Assembly: GCF_031127875.1 (NCBI RefSeq)
Contig: NZ_JARXIA010000020.1
Coordinates: 1 to 64,000 of the forward strand
DNA from: Pelagicoccus sp. SDUM812005
Lineage (GTDB): Bacteria > Verrucomicrobiota > Verrucomicrobiia > Opitutales > Opitutaceae
Length of the DNA: 64,000 bases
Reading direction: 5' to 3'
The notes below the pieces were generated by a model. That model was not told the DNA's origin. It saw nothing but the letters and a program-made list of their open reading frames with translations, and ran no database searches. Positions 43,794 to 51,935 of the stretch are shown one piece after another. Within the stretch, counting starts at the first letter, position 1. Each line of letters starts with the position of its first letter. Both the position numbers and the translations under genes were made by a program.

Positions 43794-45077
43794 CTAGGCT
43801 TTGATTTGGCCTTTTCCCACGACTTTGTACTTGTAGCTGCAGAGCTCGCGCAAGCCCATGGGGCCGCGGGCGTGTAGTCGATCTGTGGATATGCCGATCT
43901 CCGCGCCGAGCCCGAACTCGAATCCGTCGGTGAAGCGGGTGCTGACGTTCCAGTAGACGGTGGACGAATCGACGCCGTTGAGGAAGGCGGTGGCAGTTTC
44001 TGCGTCTTCGGTGATGATCGCATCGCTGTGCGAGCTTCCGTACTTGTTTATGAAGGCCATGGCTTCCTGTTCGTCCGCTACGACCTTGATGGAAAGGATG
44101 AGATCGAGGTACTCGGTCGACCAGTCTTCTTCCGTGGCAGGCTCGCAGTCTATGCCGGCGCTTTCGAGAACTTCGGCGGCTTCGGGGTCGGCTTTGAGGG
44201 TGACGCCCTTGGCCACGAGACCGCGTGCGATCTGCGGTAGGTGAAATTGCACTACATCGCGATGCACGAGCAGGTTTTCGCCGGCATTGCAAACGGATGG
44301 GTAGTGGGTCTTGGAGTTGACCACGATGCTTTCCGCCATGGATACGTCGGCCGCCTTATCAACGAAGAGCGTGCAGATGCCGTCGTAGTGCTTGATGACG
44401 GGGATGGTCGAGTTTTCCGAAACGAAGCGGATGAGGCCTTCGCCGCCGCGTGGGATGATGCACTGGATTTGCTCATTTAGCTTGAGCAAGGTGTTCATGG
44501 CGGCGCGATCGGTGGTGGGGATCAGCTGCACGGCCTTTTCGGGAAGGCCGGTTTCAGCCAAAGCCTGGGAGACCAGCTTCGCCAGGGCGGTGTTGGTGTG
44601 GAAGGCTTCCTTGCCGCCGCGCAGGATGCTGGCGTTGCCGCTCTTGAGGCAGAGGATGGCGCAGTCGACGGTGACGTTTGGGCGGGATTCGTAGATGATG
44701 CCGATGACCCCGATAGGGACGCGCACTTTTTCGATAGTGAATCCTTGCGGGTGGTTGTAGGTGTCGAGCGATTCGCCGACGGGATCGGGCAGGGCGGCGA
44801 CTTGCTTGGCTCCTTCCACCATGCCGGAGATGCGTTTGTCGTTCAGTTCGAGTCGATTGAGCATGGCTCCGGTGAGGCCTGCGGCTTTGCCGGCTTCCAA
44901 ATCCTTTGCGTTTTCTTTAACCAAGCTCGGAACGTTTTCCTCGATGAGCGCGGCGAGCCGGAGGATGGCCTTGTTCTTCAATTCGCTCGGAACGTTTGCG
45001 AGGGTGAGCGACGCCGCTCGGGCGTCGAGGGCGATTTGCTTAACTTGGCTGGCGATGTCTGTGACTTCTGTACTCAT
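43794..45077 (-). CDS. proA: Glutamate-5-semialdehyde dehydrogenase (gamma-glutamyl phosphate reductase)
   Basis: A 427-residue enzyme of the proline pathway. It reduces gamma-glutamyl phosphate with NADPH. Motifs: GVIGIIYESRPNVTVD, KSGNASILRGGKEA, IIPRGGEGLIRFV and YPSVCNAGENLLV with the catalytic cysteine, and the closing RGPMGLRELCSYKYKV. The length matches the family. ATG at 45077. No proB is next to it. The gene ends at a terminator within the convergent lnt gene. Confidence 0.95.
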   Translation of the reverse strand: MSTEVTDIASQVKQIALDARAASLTLANVPSELKNKAILRLAALIEENVPSLVKENAKDLEAGKAAGLTGAMLNRLELNDKRISGMVEGAKQVAALPDPVGESLDTYNHPQGFTIEKVRVPIGVIGIIYESRPNVTVDCAILCLKSGNASILRGGKEAFHTNTALAKLVSQALAETGLPEKAVQLIPTTDRAAMNTLLKLNEQIQCIIPRGGEGLIRFVSENSTIPVIKHYDGICTLFVDKAADVSMAESIVVNSKTHYPSVCNAGENLLVHRDVVQFHLPQIARGLVAKGVTLKADPEAAEVLESAGIDCEPATEEDWSTEYLDLILSIKVVADEQEAMAFINKYGSSHSDAIITEDAETATAFLNGVDSSTVYWNVSTRFTDGFEFGLGAEIGISTDRLHARGPMGLRELCSYKYKVVGKGQIKA

Positions 45078-45239
45078 ATAGATAGTTGACGAATTGCAGG
45101 CTCAGGACCCTGCGCCCAAGGCGGGGATTTGTCACGTGTCTTTCTGATAGGGGCCAAGCGGCGCGGTTGAGATATCGACTTTTTGCGAGGCGATATAGAC
45201 CTTGCGTTTTCCGCCTAACTTGAGCATATCCAAGAGCTT

Positions 45240-45443
45240 ATGAAAAAATCTAAAGTTCTTGTATCCCTCCTCTCGTTCACCGCTATTGTTTTTGGCCTAA
45301 CGCTTTCCGGCTGCGGTCAAAAGACAGAAGAAGAAAAGGCTGCTGACAGCCTTTCGAGCCAAGCCGATTCTGCAGCGAAGGCTGCTGAGAAGGAAGCTGG
45401 CGCCTTGAAGCAAGCGGCCGAGAAGGAAGCGGCGAAGCACTAG
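45240..45443 (+). CDS. Small alanine-rich lipoprotein (67 aa)
   Basis: A lipoprotein signal peptide (residues 1-25) with lipobox LSGC, cysteine at residue 25. The mature 43 residues are an alanine/glutamate/lysine-rich amphipathic helix (AAKAAEKEAGALKQAAEK). It resembles short Lpp-like or entericidin-like helices but no family is recognisable. It is divergent from proA and closed by a strong terminator. ATG at 45240. Confidence 0.85.
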   Translation: MKKSKVLVSLLSFTAIVFGLTLSGCGQKTEEEKAADSLSSQADSAAKAAEKEAGALKQAAEKEAAKH

Positions 45444-45457
45444 TTTTTTTAACGCTT

Positions 45458-45937
45458 TTATACCCCTATCTGGCCTGTAGTGGATTTTTCCCTACAGGCC
45501 TTTTTTTGGCGTAGGGAGAAGCAACTCCACGCTGCTAGCTTTTGCACGCAGGGAAAGGCCGAACAGAGGACGACGGCGGCGAGGGCTCCCAGGCTGTCGG
45601 CGAACCAATCGAGGGGATCGCCGGTACGGGCAGGATTGAAGTGCTGCAAGGTTTCGTCCCAAATGCCGAAGGCGCTGGTCAGGGCAAAGGCGCAGAGCCA
45701 GCGGCGCGTTCCTTGGAGGTGGGAAGGGAGTGCTTGGAAAACGAGGGTTGCGAGCAGGCCGTAGACGCAGAAGTGGTCGACCTTGTCCCGCCAGCTCAGT
45801 TCGATCAGAGGCGCGGGCGAGCCGCTTTTTGCGGAATAGGCGGACAGGAGGGCGCAGGCGACGAGGATGGGAACCCAAGGGCGAAGGCGCGAAAGGGCGC
45901 CTTCGTGGGAGCTGGGTTTGTCGCTGGCCTCGTTCAT
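45458..45937 (-). CDS. VanZ-like membrane protein
   Basis: A 159-residue membrane protein with three to four hydrophobic helices and the VanZ family motifs: WRDKVDHFCVYGLLATLV and WDETLQHFNPARTGDPLDWFADSLGA. VanZ proteins are implicated in teicoplanin resistance in enterococci but are widespread as uncharacterised membrane proteins. Its 3' end contains the terminator of the convergent lipoprotein gene. ATG at 45937. Confidence 0.85.
   Translation of the reverse strand: MNEASDKPSSHEGALSRLRPWVPILVACALLSAYSAKSGSPAPLIELSWRDKVDHFCVYGLLATLVFQALPSHLQGTRRWLCAFALTSAFGIWDETLQHFNPARTGDPLDWFADSLGALAAVVLCSAFPCVQKLAAWSCFSLRQKKACREKSTTGQIGV
45473..45508 (+). terminator. Intrinsic terminator after the 67-aa lipoprotein
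   Basis: GGCCTGTAG (45473-45481) and CTACAGGCC (45493-45501) form a perfect 9-bp stem followed by seven Ts. It lies inside the 3' end of the convergent VanZ-like gene. Confidence 0.92.
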
Positions 45938-46001
45938 TCAAGGCCTTAATCGGCCGCATGGCGTTCGACTGAAACGCCAGTGAATCGCAAAGCGTAGCGC
46001 T

Positions 46002-47489
46002 TTAGGTGTAGAGTGGGAGGTAGCGCTCCTTGAGGTAGCGGATAAGAGCTTGCGGCGAGAGGGCTTGGCCGGTGGCTTTTTCGCTGAGTTCCATGAGGCG
46101 GTAGCGGGCTCCGTGGGCGTGCACGTTGGTTCTTAGCCATTCGAGAAGGCGGGAGAAGTTGCCTTGGGCGAAGTCTTGCTGGAGGTCGGGGAGCTGTTCG
46201 TTGGCGCTGTACCAGAGTTGGGCGGCCAGCATGTTGCCGAGACAGTAGCTGGGGAAGTAGCCGAAGGCTCCGGCGGACCAGTGTACGTCTTGCAGGACGC
46301 CTTCGGCATCGCTTCGGGGTTCGATGTTGAGGAGTTGCTTGTATTGCTCGTTCCAGTAGGAAGGCAGGTCTTTCACTGCGAGTTCGCCGGAAAAGAGCTT
46401 TTTCTCGATTTCGAAGCGGATGATGATGTGCAGGTTGTAGGTGACTTCGTCGGAATCTACACGTATCGGATTCTTTGATACGGAGTTGATGGCGAGGTAG
46501 AGGTCGTCGGGTGCTACTCCGTCGAGCTGTTGCGGGAAGGCGGCGCGGAACTTTGGCTCGTAGTGTTCCCAGAAGGCGCGGGAGCGGCAAACTTGGTTTT
46601 CCCAGAGGCGGCTTTGCGACTCGTGGGCCCCCATGCCGGCGGCTTTGCCGAGGGCGTTGTGGAGGGAATCGAGGGGAAGGCCTTGCTCGTACATCCCGTG
46701 TCCGGTTTCGTGGATGGAGGAGAAGAGGGAATCGAGCGGGTTGTCGACGTCGAAGCGGGTGGTCATGCGGGTGTCGGCCCCATTTCCGCTGCAGAATGGG
46801 TGGAGGGAGATGTCTATGCGTCCGCGCTTGTAGTTGAATCCTAAGGACGCGGTTACCTCTTCGAGGAAGCTTTTTTGCTGTTCGACCGGGAAGCCTTTGA
46901 AGATGTCGGTGCGGGCTTTAACGGGCGAGTCGATGATTTGCTGCACGATGGGAACCAGCTCGGCCTTCAGTTCGGAGAACAGGCGATCGATGGTTTTCGC
47001 GTCCATGCCGGGATCGTGCAAGTCGATTTGCAGGTCGTAGGGCCGGTCGCCCCAGCCAAGGTACTCGGCTCCTTGCTTGGCGAGGTCGAGGTGTTGCTGG
47101 AGGTAGGGAGCGTAGCTGGCGAAGTCGTTGTTTTTGCGGGCGGCGGCCCAGGCGTGGTAGGCTTCGGACGAGAGGCGAGCGTGTTTTTCGACGTAGGCTG
47201 CGGGGAGCTTGGTGGCGCGATCGTAGTCGATGCGGGCGTCGCGGAGGACGGCGGCTTGCTTGTCTTTGGGGCGCGAGTCGGAGTTTTCGAGGAGGCCGAG
47301 GATTTTTCCGATTTCGGGATCGGTCTTGGCTTCGTGGATGACGGCGGCGAGGGTCGCGTTTTGGTTCTGGCGTTGGTCGGCGCTGCCTGGGGGCAGGAAG
47401 GTTTGCTCGTCCCAGCCGAGAAGCCCGGCTATGCTTTCGAGGGAGTGAATGCGTTTTTGCTTTTCGGAAAGGGCTTCGAGTGGAGTCAT
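46002..47489 (-). CDS. Carboxypeptidase M32 (Taq carboxypeptidase family)
   Basis: A 495-residue metallocarboxypeptidase. The zinc site HETGH (His260, Glu261, His264) is in SSIHETGHGMYEQG; a second ligand Glu follows in GAHESQSRLWEN. Other family marks are DVHWSAGAFGYFPSYCLGN and, at the start, GLLGWDEQTFLPPG. M32 enzymes release carboxy-terminal residues broadly, in the cytosol. ATG 47489. The gene lies downstream of the alanine-rich lipoprotein terminator, and is separately transcribed. Confidence 0.94.
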   Translation of the reverse strand: MTPLEALSEKQKRIHSLESIAGLLGWDEQTFLPPGSADQRQNQNATLAAVIHEAKTDPEIGKILGLLENSDSRPKDKQAAVLRDARIDYDRATKLPAAYVEKHARLSSEAYHAWAAARKNNDFASYAPYLQQHLDLAKQGAEYLGWGDRPYDLQIDLHDPGMDAKTIDRLFSELKAELVPIVQQIIDSPVKARTDIFKGFPVEQQKSFLEEVTASLGFNYKRGRIDISLHPFCSGNGADTRMTTRFDVDNPLDSLFSSIHETGHGMYEQGLPLDSLHNALGKAAGMGAHESQSRLWENQVCRSRAFWEHYEPKFRAAFPQQLDGVAPDDLYLAINSVSKNPIRVDSDEVTYNLHIIIRFEIEKKLFSGELAVKDLPSYWNEQYKQLLNIEPRSDAEGVLQDVHWSAGAFGYFPSYCLGNMLAAQLWYSANEQLPDLQQDFAQGNFSRLLEWLRTNVHAHGARYRLMELSEKATGQALSPQALIRYLKERYLPLYT

Positions 47490-47519
47490 GGGTGGGCGCG
47501 GTTCTAGAGTGGGAGAGAG

Positions 47520-47544
47520 AAAAGGCCGCCGGGTGAGGGCGGCC
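47520..47544 (-). terminator. Intrinsic terminator after the 202-aa lipoprotein
   Basis: On the minus strand GGCCGCC and GGCGGCC form a perfect 7-bp stem (plus 47538-47544 and 47524-47530) with a 7-base loop, followed by TTTT. Confidence 0.8.
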
Positions 47545-47568
47545 TGCTTCGTGAAGAGGAGGGTTGCC

Positions 47569-48177
47569 TTAGAATTTTGGCAGCATGCTTTCGAGGCTGC
47601 CTTTGCCGAGGAGCTTGAGGATTTCGTCGGCGACCTTCTTGGCGACGGCGAGCTCTGTCTCGTACTTGCTCTTCAGCTCGTTGAGTTGCTCGACGGAGCT
47701 GGGGCTGAACTTGTTGGCGATCGTTTCGAGGCTGCCGAGGCTGGATGCGAGTTCGGGCAGCTTGGCGGAAACGGCTGCAGCGGTGTCTTCGGGGAGCTTA
47801 TCCTTGATGGAGTTGTACTTTTCCTTGAGGGAGTCGAATTGGCTCTTGAGGGCGGCGTTGCTGGAGGCGAACTGCTCTTTGAGGACCTTGGTTTCGGCGG
47901 AGAGCTTCGCTTCCATCTCGGCTTTCATTTCCGCTTGGGCAGCCGCTAGTTTCTTGTCTGAGTCGGCCTTGGCCGCGGCGAGCTTGGCGGCTGCGTCGGC
48001 TTGGGCGGCGGCGAGCTTGTCGTCGTTCTTCTTCTCGGAAGCGGCGACGGCTTCTTGGGCGGCTTTGTCGGCGGCAGCTTGCACGTCGGCTTCGGTGATT
48101 TCTTCCTTTTTCGAGCAACCGCTTAGGGCGGCGCAGCTGAGGAGGGCGAGGGCTAGGAACTTAGTGGTTGTATTCAT
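47569..48177 (-). CDS. Alanine-rich coiled-coil lipoprotein (202 aa)
   Basis: A lipoprotein signal peptide with lipobox LSGC (residues 18-21). The mature part is a long alanine/lysine/glutamate helix (about 30-150) with heptad-like repeats such as KLAAAQADAAAKLAAAK, followed by a short domain. Such proteins span the periplasm. It is similar in style to the 67-aa lipoprotein nearby. ATG at 48177. It is downstream of the BaiN-type gene on the same strand, 54 bases away. Confidence 0.85.
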   Translation of the reverse strand: MNTTTKFLALALLSCAALSGCSKKEEITEADVQAAADKAAQEAVAASEKKNDDKLAAAQADAAAKLAAAKADSDKKLAAAQAEMKAEMEAKLSAETKVLKEQFASSNAALKSQFDSLKEKYNSIKDKLPEDTAAAVSAKLPELASSLGSLETIANKFSPSSVEQLNELKSKYETELAVAKKVADEILKLLGKGSLESMLPKF

Positions 48178-48231
48178 AATGACAGAGCTTGAAGGGGGAG
48201 CAGGGAAATGGGAAGGAGTAAAGCGTTTCGC

Positions 48232-49494
48232 TTATGCGCCGTTTGCGATGTGCAGGGCGGCGATGCGGGAGGTGGTCCAGGCGGCTTGGAAGTTGAATCC
48301 GCCGGTGACGCCGTCGATGTCGAGGACTTCGCCGGCGAAGTAGAGACCGGGGACGATGCGGCTTTGCAGGGTCTTGAAGTCGACTTCCTTGAGCTTGATG
48401 CCGCCGCAGGTGACGAATTCCTCTTTGTTCATGCTTTTGCCGTTGGTTTGGAAGCGGGTATTGGAGATGGTTTCCACGAGTTGGTTGAGGGCTTTCTTGG
48501 GGAGCTGCGCCCATTGGGTGTCTGGAGAAATGGATACGTATTGGAGGAGGCGTTCCCAGAAGCGGCGCGGGAAGTCGAAGGGGTTGAGGCTAACGAGGGC
48601 TTTGCGGGCGTATTGCTTTTTCGAATGCTCGAGCGCTTGGCGGATGGCGTCGGGCTTGGCTCCGCCGAACCAGTTGACGTTGAGCTCGCAATGGTAGTCT
48701 AGTTCGCTGAAAACGCGAGCTCCCCAAGCGGATAGCTTGAGGATGCCGGGCCCGCTGAGTCCCCAGTGAGTGAATACGATGGGCCCGCTCTGCTCGAGCT
48801 TGGCGGGAGGATAGGATACTTGTACTTGGGGGAGGGAAAGGCCTTGCAAATCGGTGAGGAGGGGGTGGTCGATGTGGAAGGTGAAGAGGGAGGGAGCAAG
48901 GTCGGTGATGGTATGGCCGAGGCTAGCGGCTAGCTCGTGTCCGGCGTTCTTTTGGCCGCCGCCGGTGGCGATGACTACGTGGGAGTAGCAGGGGGCGGTC
49001 GAGAGCTGGGAGGAGTGCAGTTTAAAATAGGGTGCGTGTGGATCTTCGTGTCGGGTGATCTTGGATACGCCGGTTTTTAGGTGGAGGGTGACGCCTGCGT
49101 TTTGGGCTGCTTGGGTGAGGCAATCGACGATGGTTTGGGAATCGTCGGTGGTGGGGAACATGCGTCCGTCGGCTTCGGTTTTTAGGGTGACCCCGCGGGA
49201 TTGGAACCAGTCGACGGTGTCTTGGGGCTCCCATTGGTGGAAGGCTCCGCGGAGCTCCTTGCCGCCGCGTGGGTAGTAGTTGACGAGTTCTCGGGGATCG
49301 AAGCAGTGGTGGGTGACGTTGCAGCGGCCGCCGCCGGAGACGGATACTTTTGTTAGGGTGCGGCGCGAGGCTTCGTAGAGGTGTACGCGGGCGCTGGGGT
49401 CGGCTTCGGCTACGTTGATGGCGGCGAAGTAGCCGGCTGCTCCGGCGCCGACGATGGCGACTGACTTGTTCTCGCTGGAATGAGGGGACGACAT
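48232..49494 (-). CDS. HI0933/BaiN-type NAD(P)/FAD-dependent oxidoreductase
   Basis: A 420-residue flavoprotein. VAIVGAGAAGYFAAINVA (FAD glycine motif) opens the protein. VSGGGRCNVTHH, VIATGGG, FTHWGLSGPGILKLS and LYFAGEVLDIDGVTGGFNFQAA are characteristic of the HI0933/BaiN/YhiN family. Members are cytosolic, some act on bile acids, most have no known substrate. The family's usual size is about 400 residues. ATG 49494. Confidence 0.9.
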   Translation of the reverse strand: MSSPHSSENKSVAIVGAGAAGYFAAINVAEADPSARVHLYEASRRTLTKVSVSGGGRCNVTHHCFDPRELVNYYPRGGKELRGAFHQWEPQDTVDWFQSRGVTLKTEADGRMFPTTDDSQTIVDCLTQAAQNAGVTLHLKTGVSKITRHEDPHAPYFKLHSSQLSTAPCYSHVVIATGGGQKNAGHELAASLGHTITDLAPSLFTFHIDHPLLTDLQGLSLPQVQVSYPPAKLEQSGPIVFTHWGLSGPGILKLSAWGARVFSELDYHCELNVNWFGGAKPDAIRQALEHSKKQYARKALVSLNPFDFPRRFWERLLQYVSISPDTQWAQLPKKALNQLVETISNTRFQTNGKSMNKEEFVTCGGIKLKEVDFKTLQSRIVPGLYFAGEVLDIDGVTGGFNFQAAWTTSRIAALHIANGA

Positions 49495-49601
49495 GAGGGG
49501 CAAGGAAACTTGGGTTCTCCTGCGGATACAAGTTTGCTTCTTGAGGAGTTGGTTGGGGCGAGGGTGAACGCGTGGTTTGAGGCGAGCCTTGCTGGTGGCC
49601 C

Positions 49602-49639
49602 AAAAAAATCCTGCATCGCGACGGAGGCGAGGCAGGATT
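49602..49639 (-). terminator. Intrinsic terminator after the PfkB kinase
   Basis: On the minus strand AATCCTGC and GCAGGATT form a perfect 8-bp stem (plus 49632-49639 and 49607-49614) with a 17-base loop, followed by seven Ts (plus 49602-49608). Confidence 0.85.
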
Positions 49640-49669
49640 GGAATGGAAGCTGTGTTGTGGATCGCTGCT

Positions 49670-50653
49670 CTAGAGCAGCGCTTGGGCCTGCTCTTTGGTG
49701 AGGCGTGGGCCGAATTTGGAGACGACCGCGGAGGACGCTCGACTGGCGAGGGCTCCGGCTTCGGCGTGGCTGAGTCCATTGGTGATGCCGTAGAGGAAGG
49801 CTCCGGCGAAGAGGTCGCCGGCGCCGTTCGTGTCGACGGCTTTGGTGGGCACTGGGGCAATCTTGATCTCGCTTTGGCCGTCCCACACGAGCGCTCCGTC
49901 GGGACCGAGGGTGACCACGAATTGCTTCGCGACTGCCTTGAGGGCTTCTACGGCAGCGGGAATCGATTCGGTGCCGGTGTAGGTCATGGCTTCCTCTTCG
50001 TTGCAGAAGAGCAGGTCCACTCCGTCGCCGATGACGTCTTTCATGGCGTCGCCGAAGTATTTTACCATGGCGGGATCCGAGAAGGTGAGGGCGGTTTTGA
50101 CGCCTAGGGATTCGGCTTTGGCCTTGGCGGCCTTCATGGCCTCGACTCCGTTGGGTGAGGTGACGAGGTAGCCTTCGATGTAGAGGTACTCGGAGTCGGC
50201 GAGGGCGGCTTCGTCGATTTGCTCGGTGGAGTAGGTCGCGGTGATTCCGAGGAAGGTGTTCATGGTGCGCTCCGCGTCGGGAGTGGTCATGACGAGGCAC
50301 TTGCCGGTGATGCCTTCTGGGAGGGTATCGGCGGCGAGGTTGGTGTCGGAGCCGTTGGCCTTGAGGTCGGTCAGGTAGAAGCGGCCGAGCTCGTCGTTGG
50401 CGACCTTGCAGCTGTAGAAGGTACTGGCTCCGAACTGGGCGGCGCCGATGATGGAATTGGCGGCGGAGCCTCCGCATTGCTTGTCGGCGGCATCGAGGTC
50501 GATGGCGGAGACAAGGGCGCTTTGGCGGGCTTCGTCGACGAGAGTCATGACTCCCTTTTCGATTTGGTTTGCTGCGAAGAAGGCGTCGTCGACTTCGGTC
50601 ACGATGTCGACGAGGGCGTTCCCCATACCGTAGATGTTGTACTTTTTAGCCAT
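49670..50653 (-). CDS. PfkB family carbohydrate/adenosine kinase
   Basis: A 327-residue ribokinase-fold kinase. MGNALVDIVTEV opens the fold, CGGSAANSIIGAAQFG marks the substrate-binding region, and AVDTNGAGDLFAGAFLYG carries the catalytic Asp and the anion hole. The amino-terminal region resembles adenosine-kinase-type members, so adenosine or a sugar is the likely substrate. ATG 50653; it has its own terminator. Confidence 0.9.
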   Translation of the reverse strand: MAKKYNIYGMGNALVDIVTEVDDAFFAANQIEKGVMTLVDEARQSALVSAIDLDAADKQCGGSAANSIIGAAQFGASTFYSCKVANDELGRFYLTDLKANGSDTNLAADTLPEGITGKCLVMTTPDAERTMNTFLGITATYSTEQIDEAALADSEYLYIEGYLVTSPNGVEAMKAAKAKAESLGVKTALTFSDPAMVKYFGDAMKDVIGDGVDLLFCNEEEAMTYTGTESIPAAVEALKAVAKQFVVTLGPDGALVWDGQSEIKIAPVPTKAVDTNGAGDLFAGAFLYGITNGLSHAEAGALASRASSAVVSKFGPRLTKEQAQALL

Positions 50654-50728
50654 CGGGGAGTGGTTGTGGATGCTCCCCGATGGCTTGGCAACGCGATATG
50701 TCGTTCGCGGGGAGGCTGTTCGCGCTGG

Positions 50729-50998
50729 CTAGCAGCAACAGCAGTTCGCGTCTTTGGAGCAGAGCGCGTTGGCGATGGCCTTCTCGATGGCAGGGCAGCC
50801 GAGGAGTTGGCCGTTCACCGCGATCGCGGGGAAGCGCGTGACCTTGAGTTGGGCGGCGCGTTCTTTGCCGCCTTGGGTATCGGCCGCATGCACGTGGACG
50901 TCGCATTCGCATTGGTTGTCTTGGCAGCAGCTGGAGCTGGCCTCTACGTCGCAGCAGTCGGTTTCGGTGAAGAGTTCTATTTTTGTTTGTTTATCCAT
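50729..50998 (-). CDS. Small cysteine-rich thioredoxin-like protein (89 aa)
   Basis: A short thioredoxin-like fold: KIELFTETDCC at the start, and RFPAIAVNGQLLGCPAIE (the cis-Pro loop) later. The usual CxxC is replaced by a cysteine cluster (CCDVEASSSCCQDNQCECDVHVH), and the chain ends in NCCCC. It has thirteen cysteines in 89 residues and two histidines, suggesting thiol-based metal binding. It lies downstream of a MerR-type regulator, which supports a metal or thiol-stress role. The substrate is unknown. ATG at 50998. Confidence 0.8.
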   Translation of the reverse strand: MDKQTKIELFTETDCCDVEASSSCCQDNQCECDVHVHAADTQGGKERAAQLKVTRFPAIAVNGQLLGCPAIEKAIANALCSKDANCCCC

Positions 50999-51116
50999 GT
51001 GTTTTATCGGGTTCGTGTTGGTTGTTGAGAGCGCTTGGCTCGGGGCAAAGCAGTAGCTTGGGCCGCGAGTTGGGCGCGGAAATGGAAAGGCTGGGACTTT
51101 CAGTCTTGAAGCGGCT

Positions 51117-51545
51117 TCAGCCGCAGTCGCAGGGGGCCTGTTTGCCGCTGGCTTGGGCGATGATGTCGCAGTCGCAATCGGCGAGGTCGAGGGCGGCGCA
51201 GTTTTGGAAGCGTTGGAGCAGGGCGCGGCGTTCTTCGAGCTCCTTGATTTGGGCCTCGATTTCCTCGAGCTTGAGCTGGGCCTTTTGGCTGAGGTTTTTG
51301 CAGGCCCCTGCCTCGCGGTCGTGGATCTCGAGGATCTCGCCGATTTCCCGCAGGGAAAAGCCGAGCTGCTTCGCTTGGTCGATGAAGGCGAGGCGATCGG
51401 AGTCGCTGGAACGGTAGCGTCGGTAGTTGGAGCTGTCGCGGTAGTGGTGGCGGATCAGTCCTTTTTCTTCGTAGAAGCGGATGGTTTCGAAGGTCTTGCC
51501 GCTGCGCTTGGCGAGTTGTCCGCGGGTGAGTGATTGCTGTTCCAT
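51117..51545 (-). CDS. MerR-family transcriptional regulator
   Basis: A 142-residue regulator. Residues 5-75 form the winged helix (GQLAKRSGKTFETIRFYEEKGLI), followed by a dimerisation coiled coil. The metal/thiol-binding segment has GACKNLSQKAQLK then CAALDLADCDCDI and a terminal CDCG. The cysteine pattern is typical of metal-sensing MerR proteins (mercury, zinc, copper subfamilies), but the metal cannot be read. It has a classical MerR operator upstream on its own strand and a cysteine-rich protein gene downstream. ATG at 51545. Confidence 0.92.
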   Translation of the reverse strand: MEQQSLTRGQLAKRSGKTFETIRFYEEKGLIRHHYRDSSNYRRYRSSDSDRLAFIDQAKQLGFSLREIGEILEIHDREAGACKNLSQKAQLKLEEIEAQIKELEERRALLQRFQNCAALDLADCDCDIIAQASGKQAPCDCG

Positions 51546-51551
51546 GGAGCG

Positions 51552-51583
51552 AGTTTAGGGCTTGTACCTTGGCGCAAGGTCAA
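51552..51583 (-). promoter_or_regulatory. MerR-type operator/promoter with a 19-bp spacer
   Basis: On the minus strand the -35 TTGACC (plus 51578-51583) and -10 CTAAAC (plus 51553-51558) are 19 bases apart. The spacer carries a perfect dyad, ACCTTG-3-CAAGGT (plus 51566-51580). A spacer of 19-20 bases with an embedded dyad is the hallmark of MerR-activated promoters. It lies directly before the merR start, so autoregulation of the operon is likely. Confidence 0.85.
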
Positions 51584-51698
51584 GGGGCTGCCGGAATTTT
51601 TTTCCCAAAGGGGGAAACGGCTGGGGCGTCGGCAAAATTGCTTGGGTGTGGAATTGGTGGTTGATGCGGCGGAGAGGGGTCACCTAGAGTCGCCCCCC

Positions 51699-51896
51699 AT
51701 GGCGCAGATACTCGACGAAATCAAAGGACTCTATGGGATTTACCCATCCTGGCTCGTCACTGCATGCCTCGTCGTAGTAGGGCTTGGGCTCGGCTGGGTG
51801 GTTTGGAAGTTGGTACGGGTTGGCATGGTGTTGCTGGTGACCGTGGCGCTTCTGGCGATCGTGGTCTTTGCCGGGTGGATGATTTTAGCTCCCTAG
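51699..51896 (+). CDS. Small membrane protein (65 aa)
   Basis: Two hydrophobic helices (WLVTACLVVVGLGLGWVVW and VGMVLLVTVALLAIVVFAGW) with a short loop. No family recognised. ATG 51699, with no obvious ribosome binding site. It lies 39 bases upstream of pyrG and is on the same strand, so it may be the first gene of the pyrG operon. Confidence 0.65.
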   Translation: MAQILDEIKGLYGIYPSWLVTACLVVVGLGLGWVVWKLVRVGMVLLVTVALLAIVVFAGWMILAP

Positions 51897-51935
51897 CGCG
51901 ATGTAGTTTGACCTCCTCTTTTATATCTAATTCTC

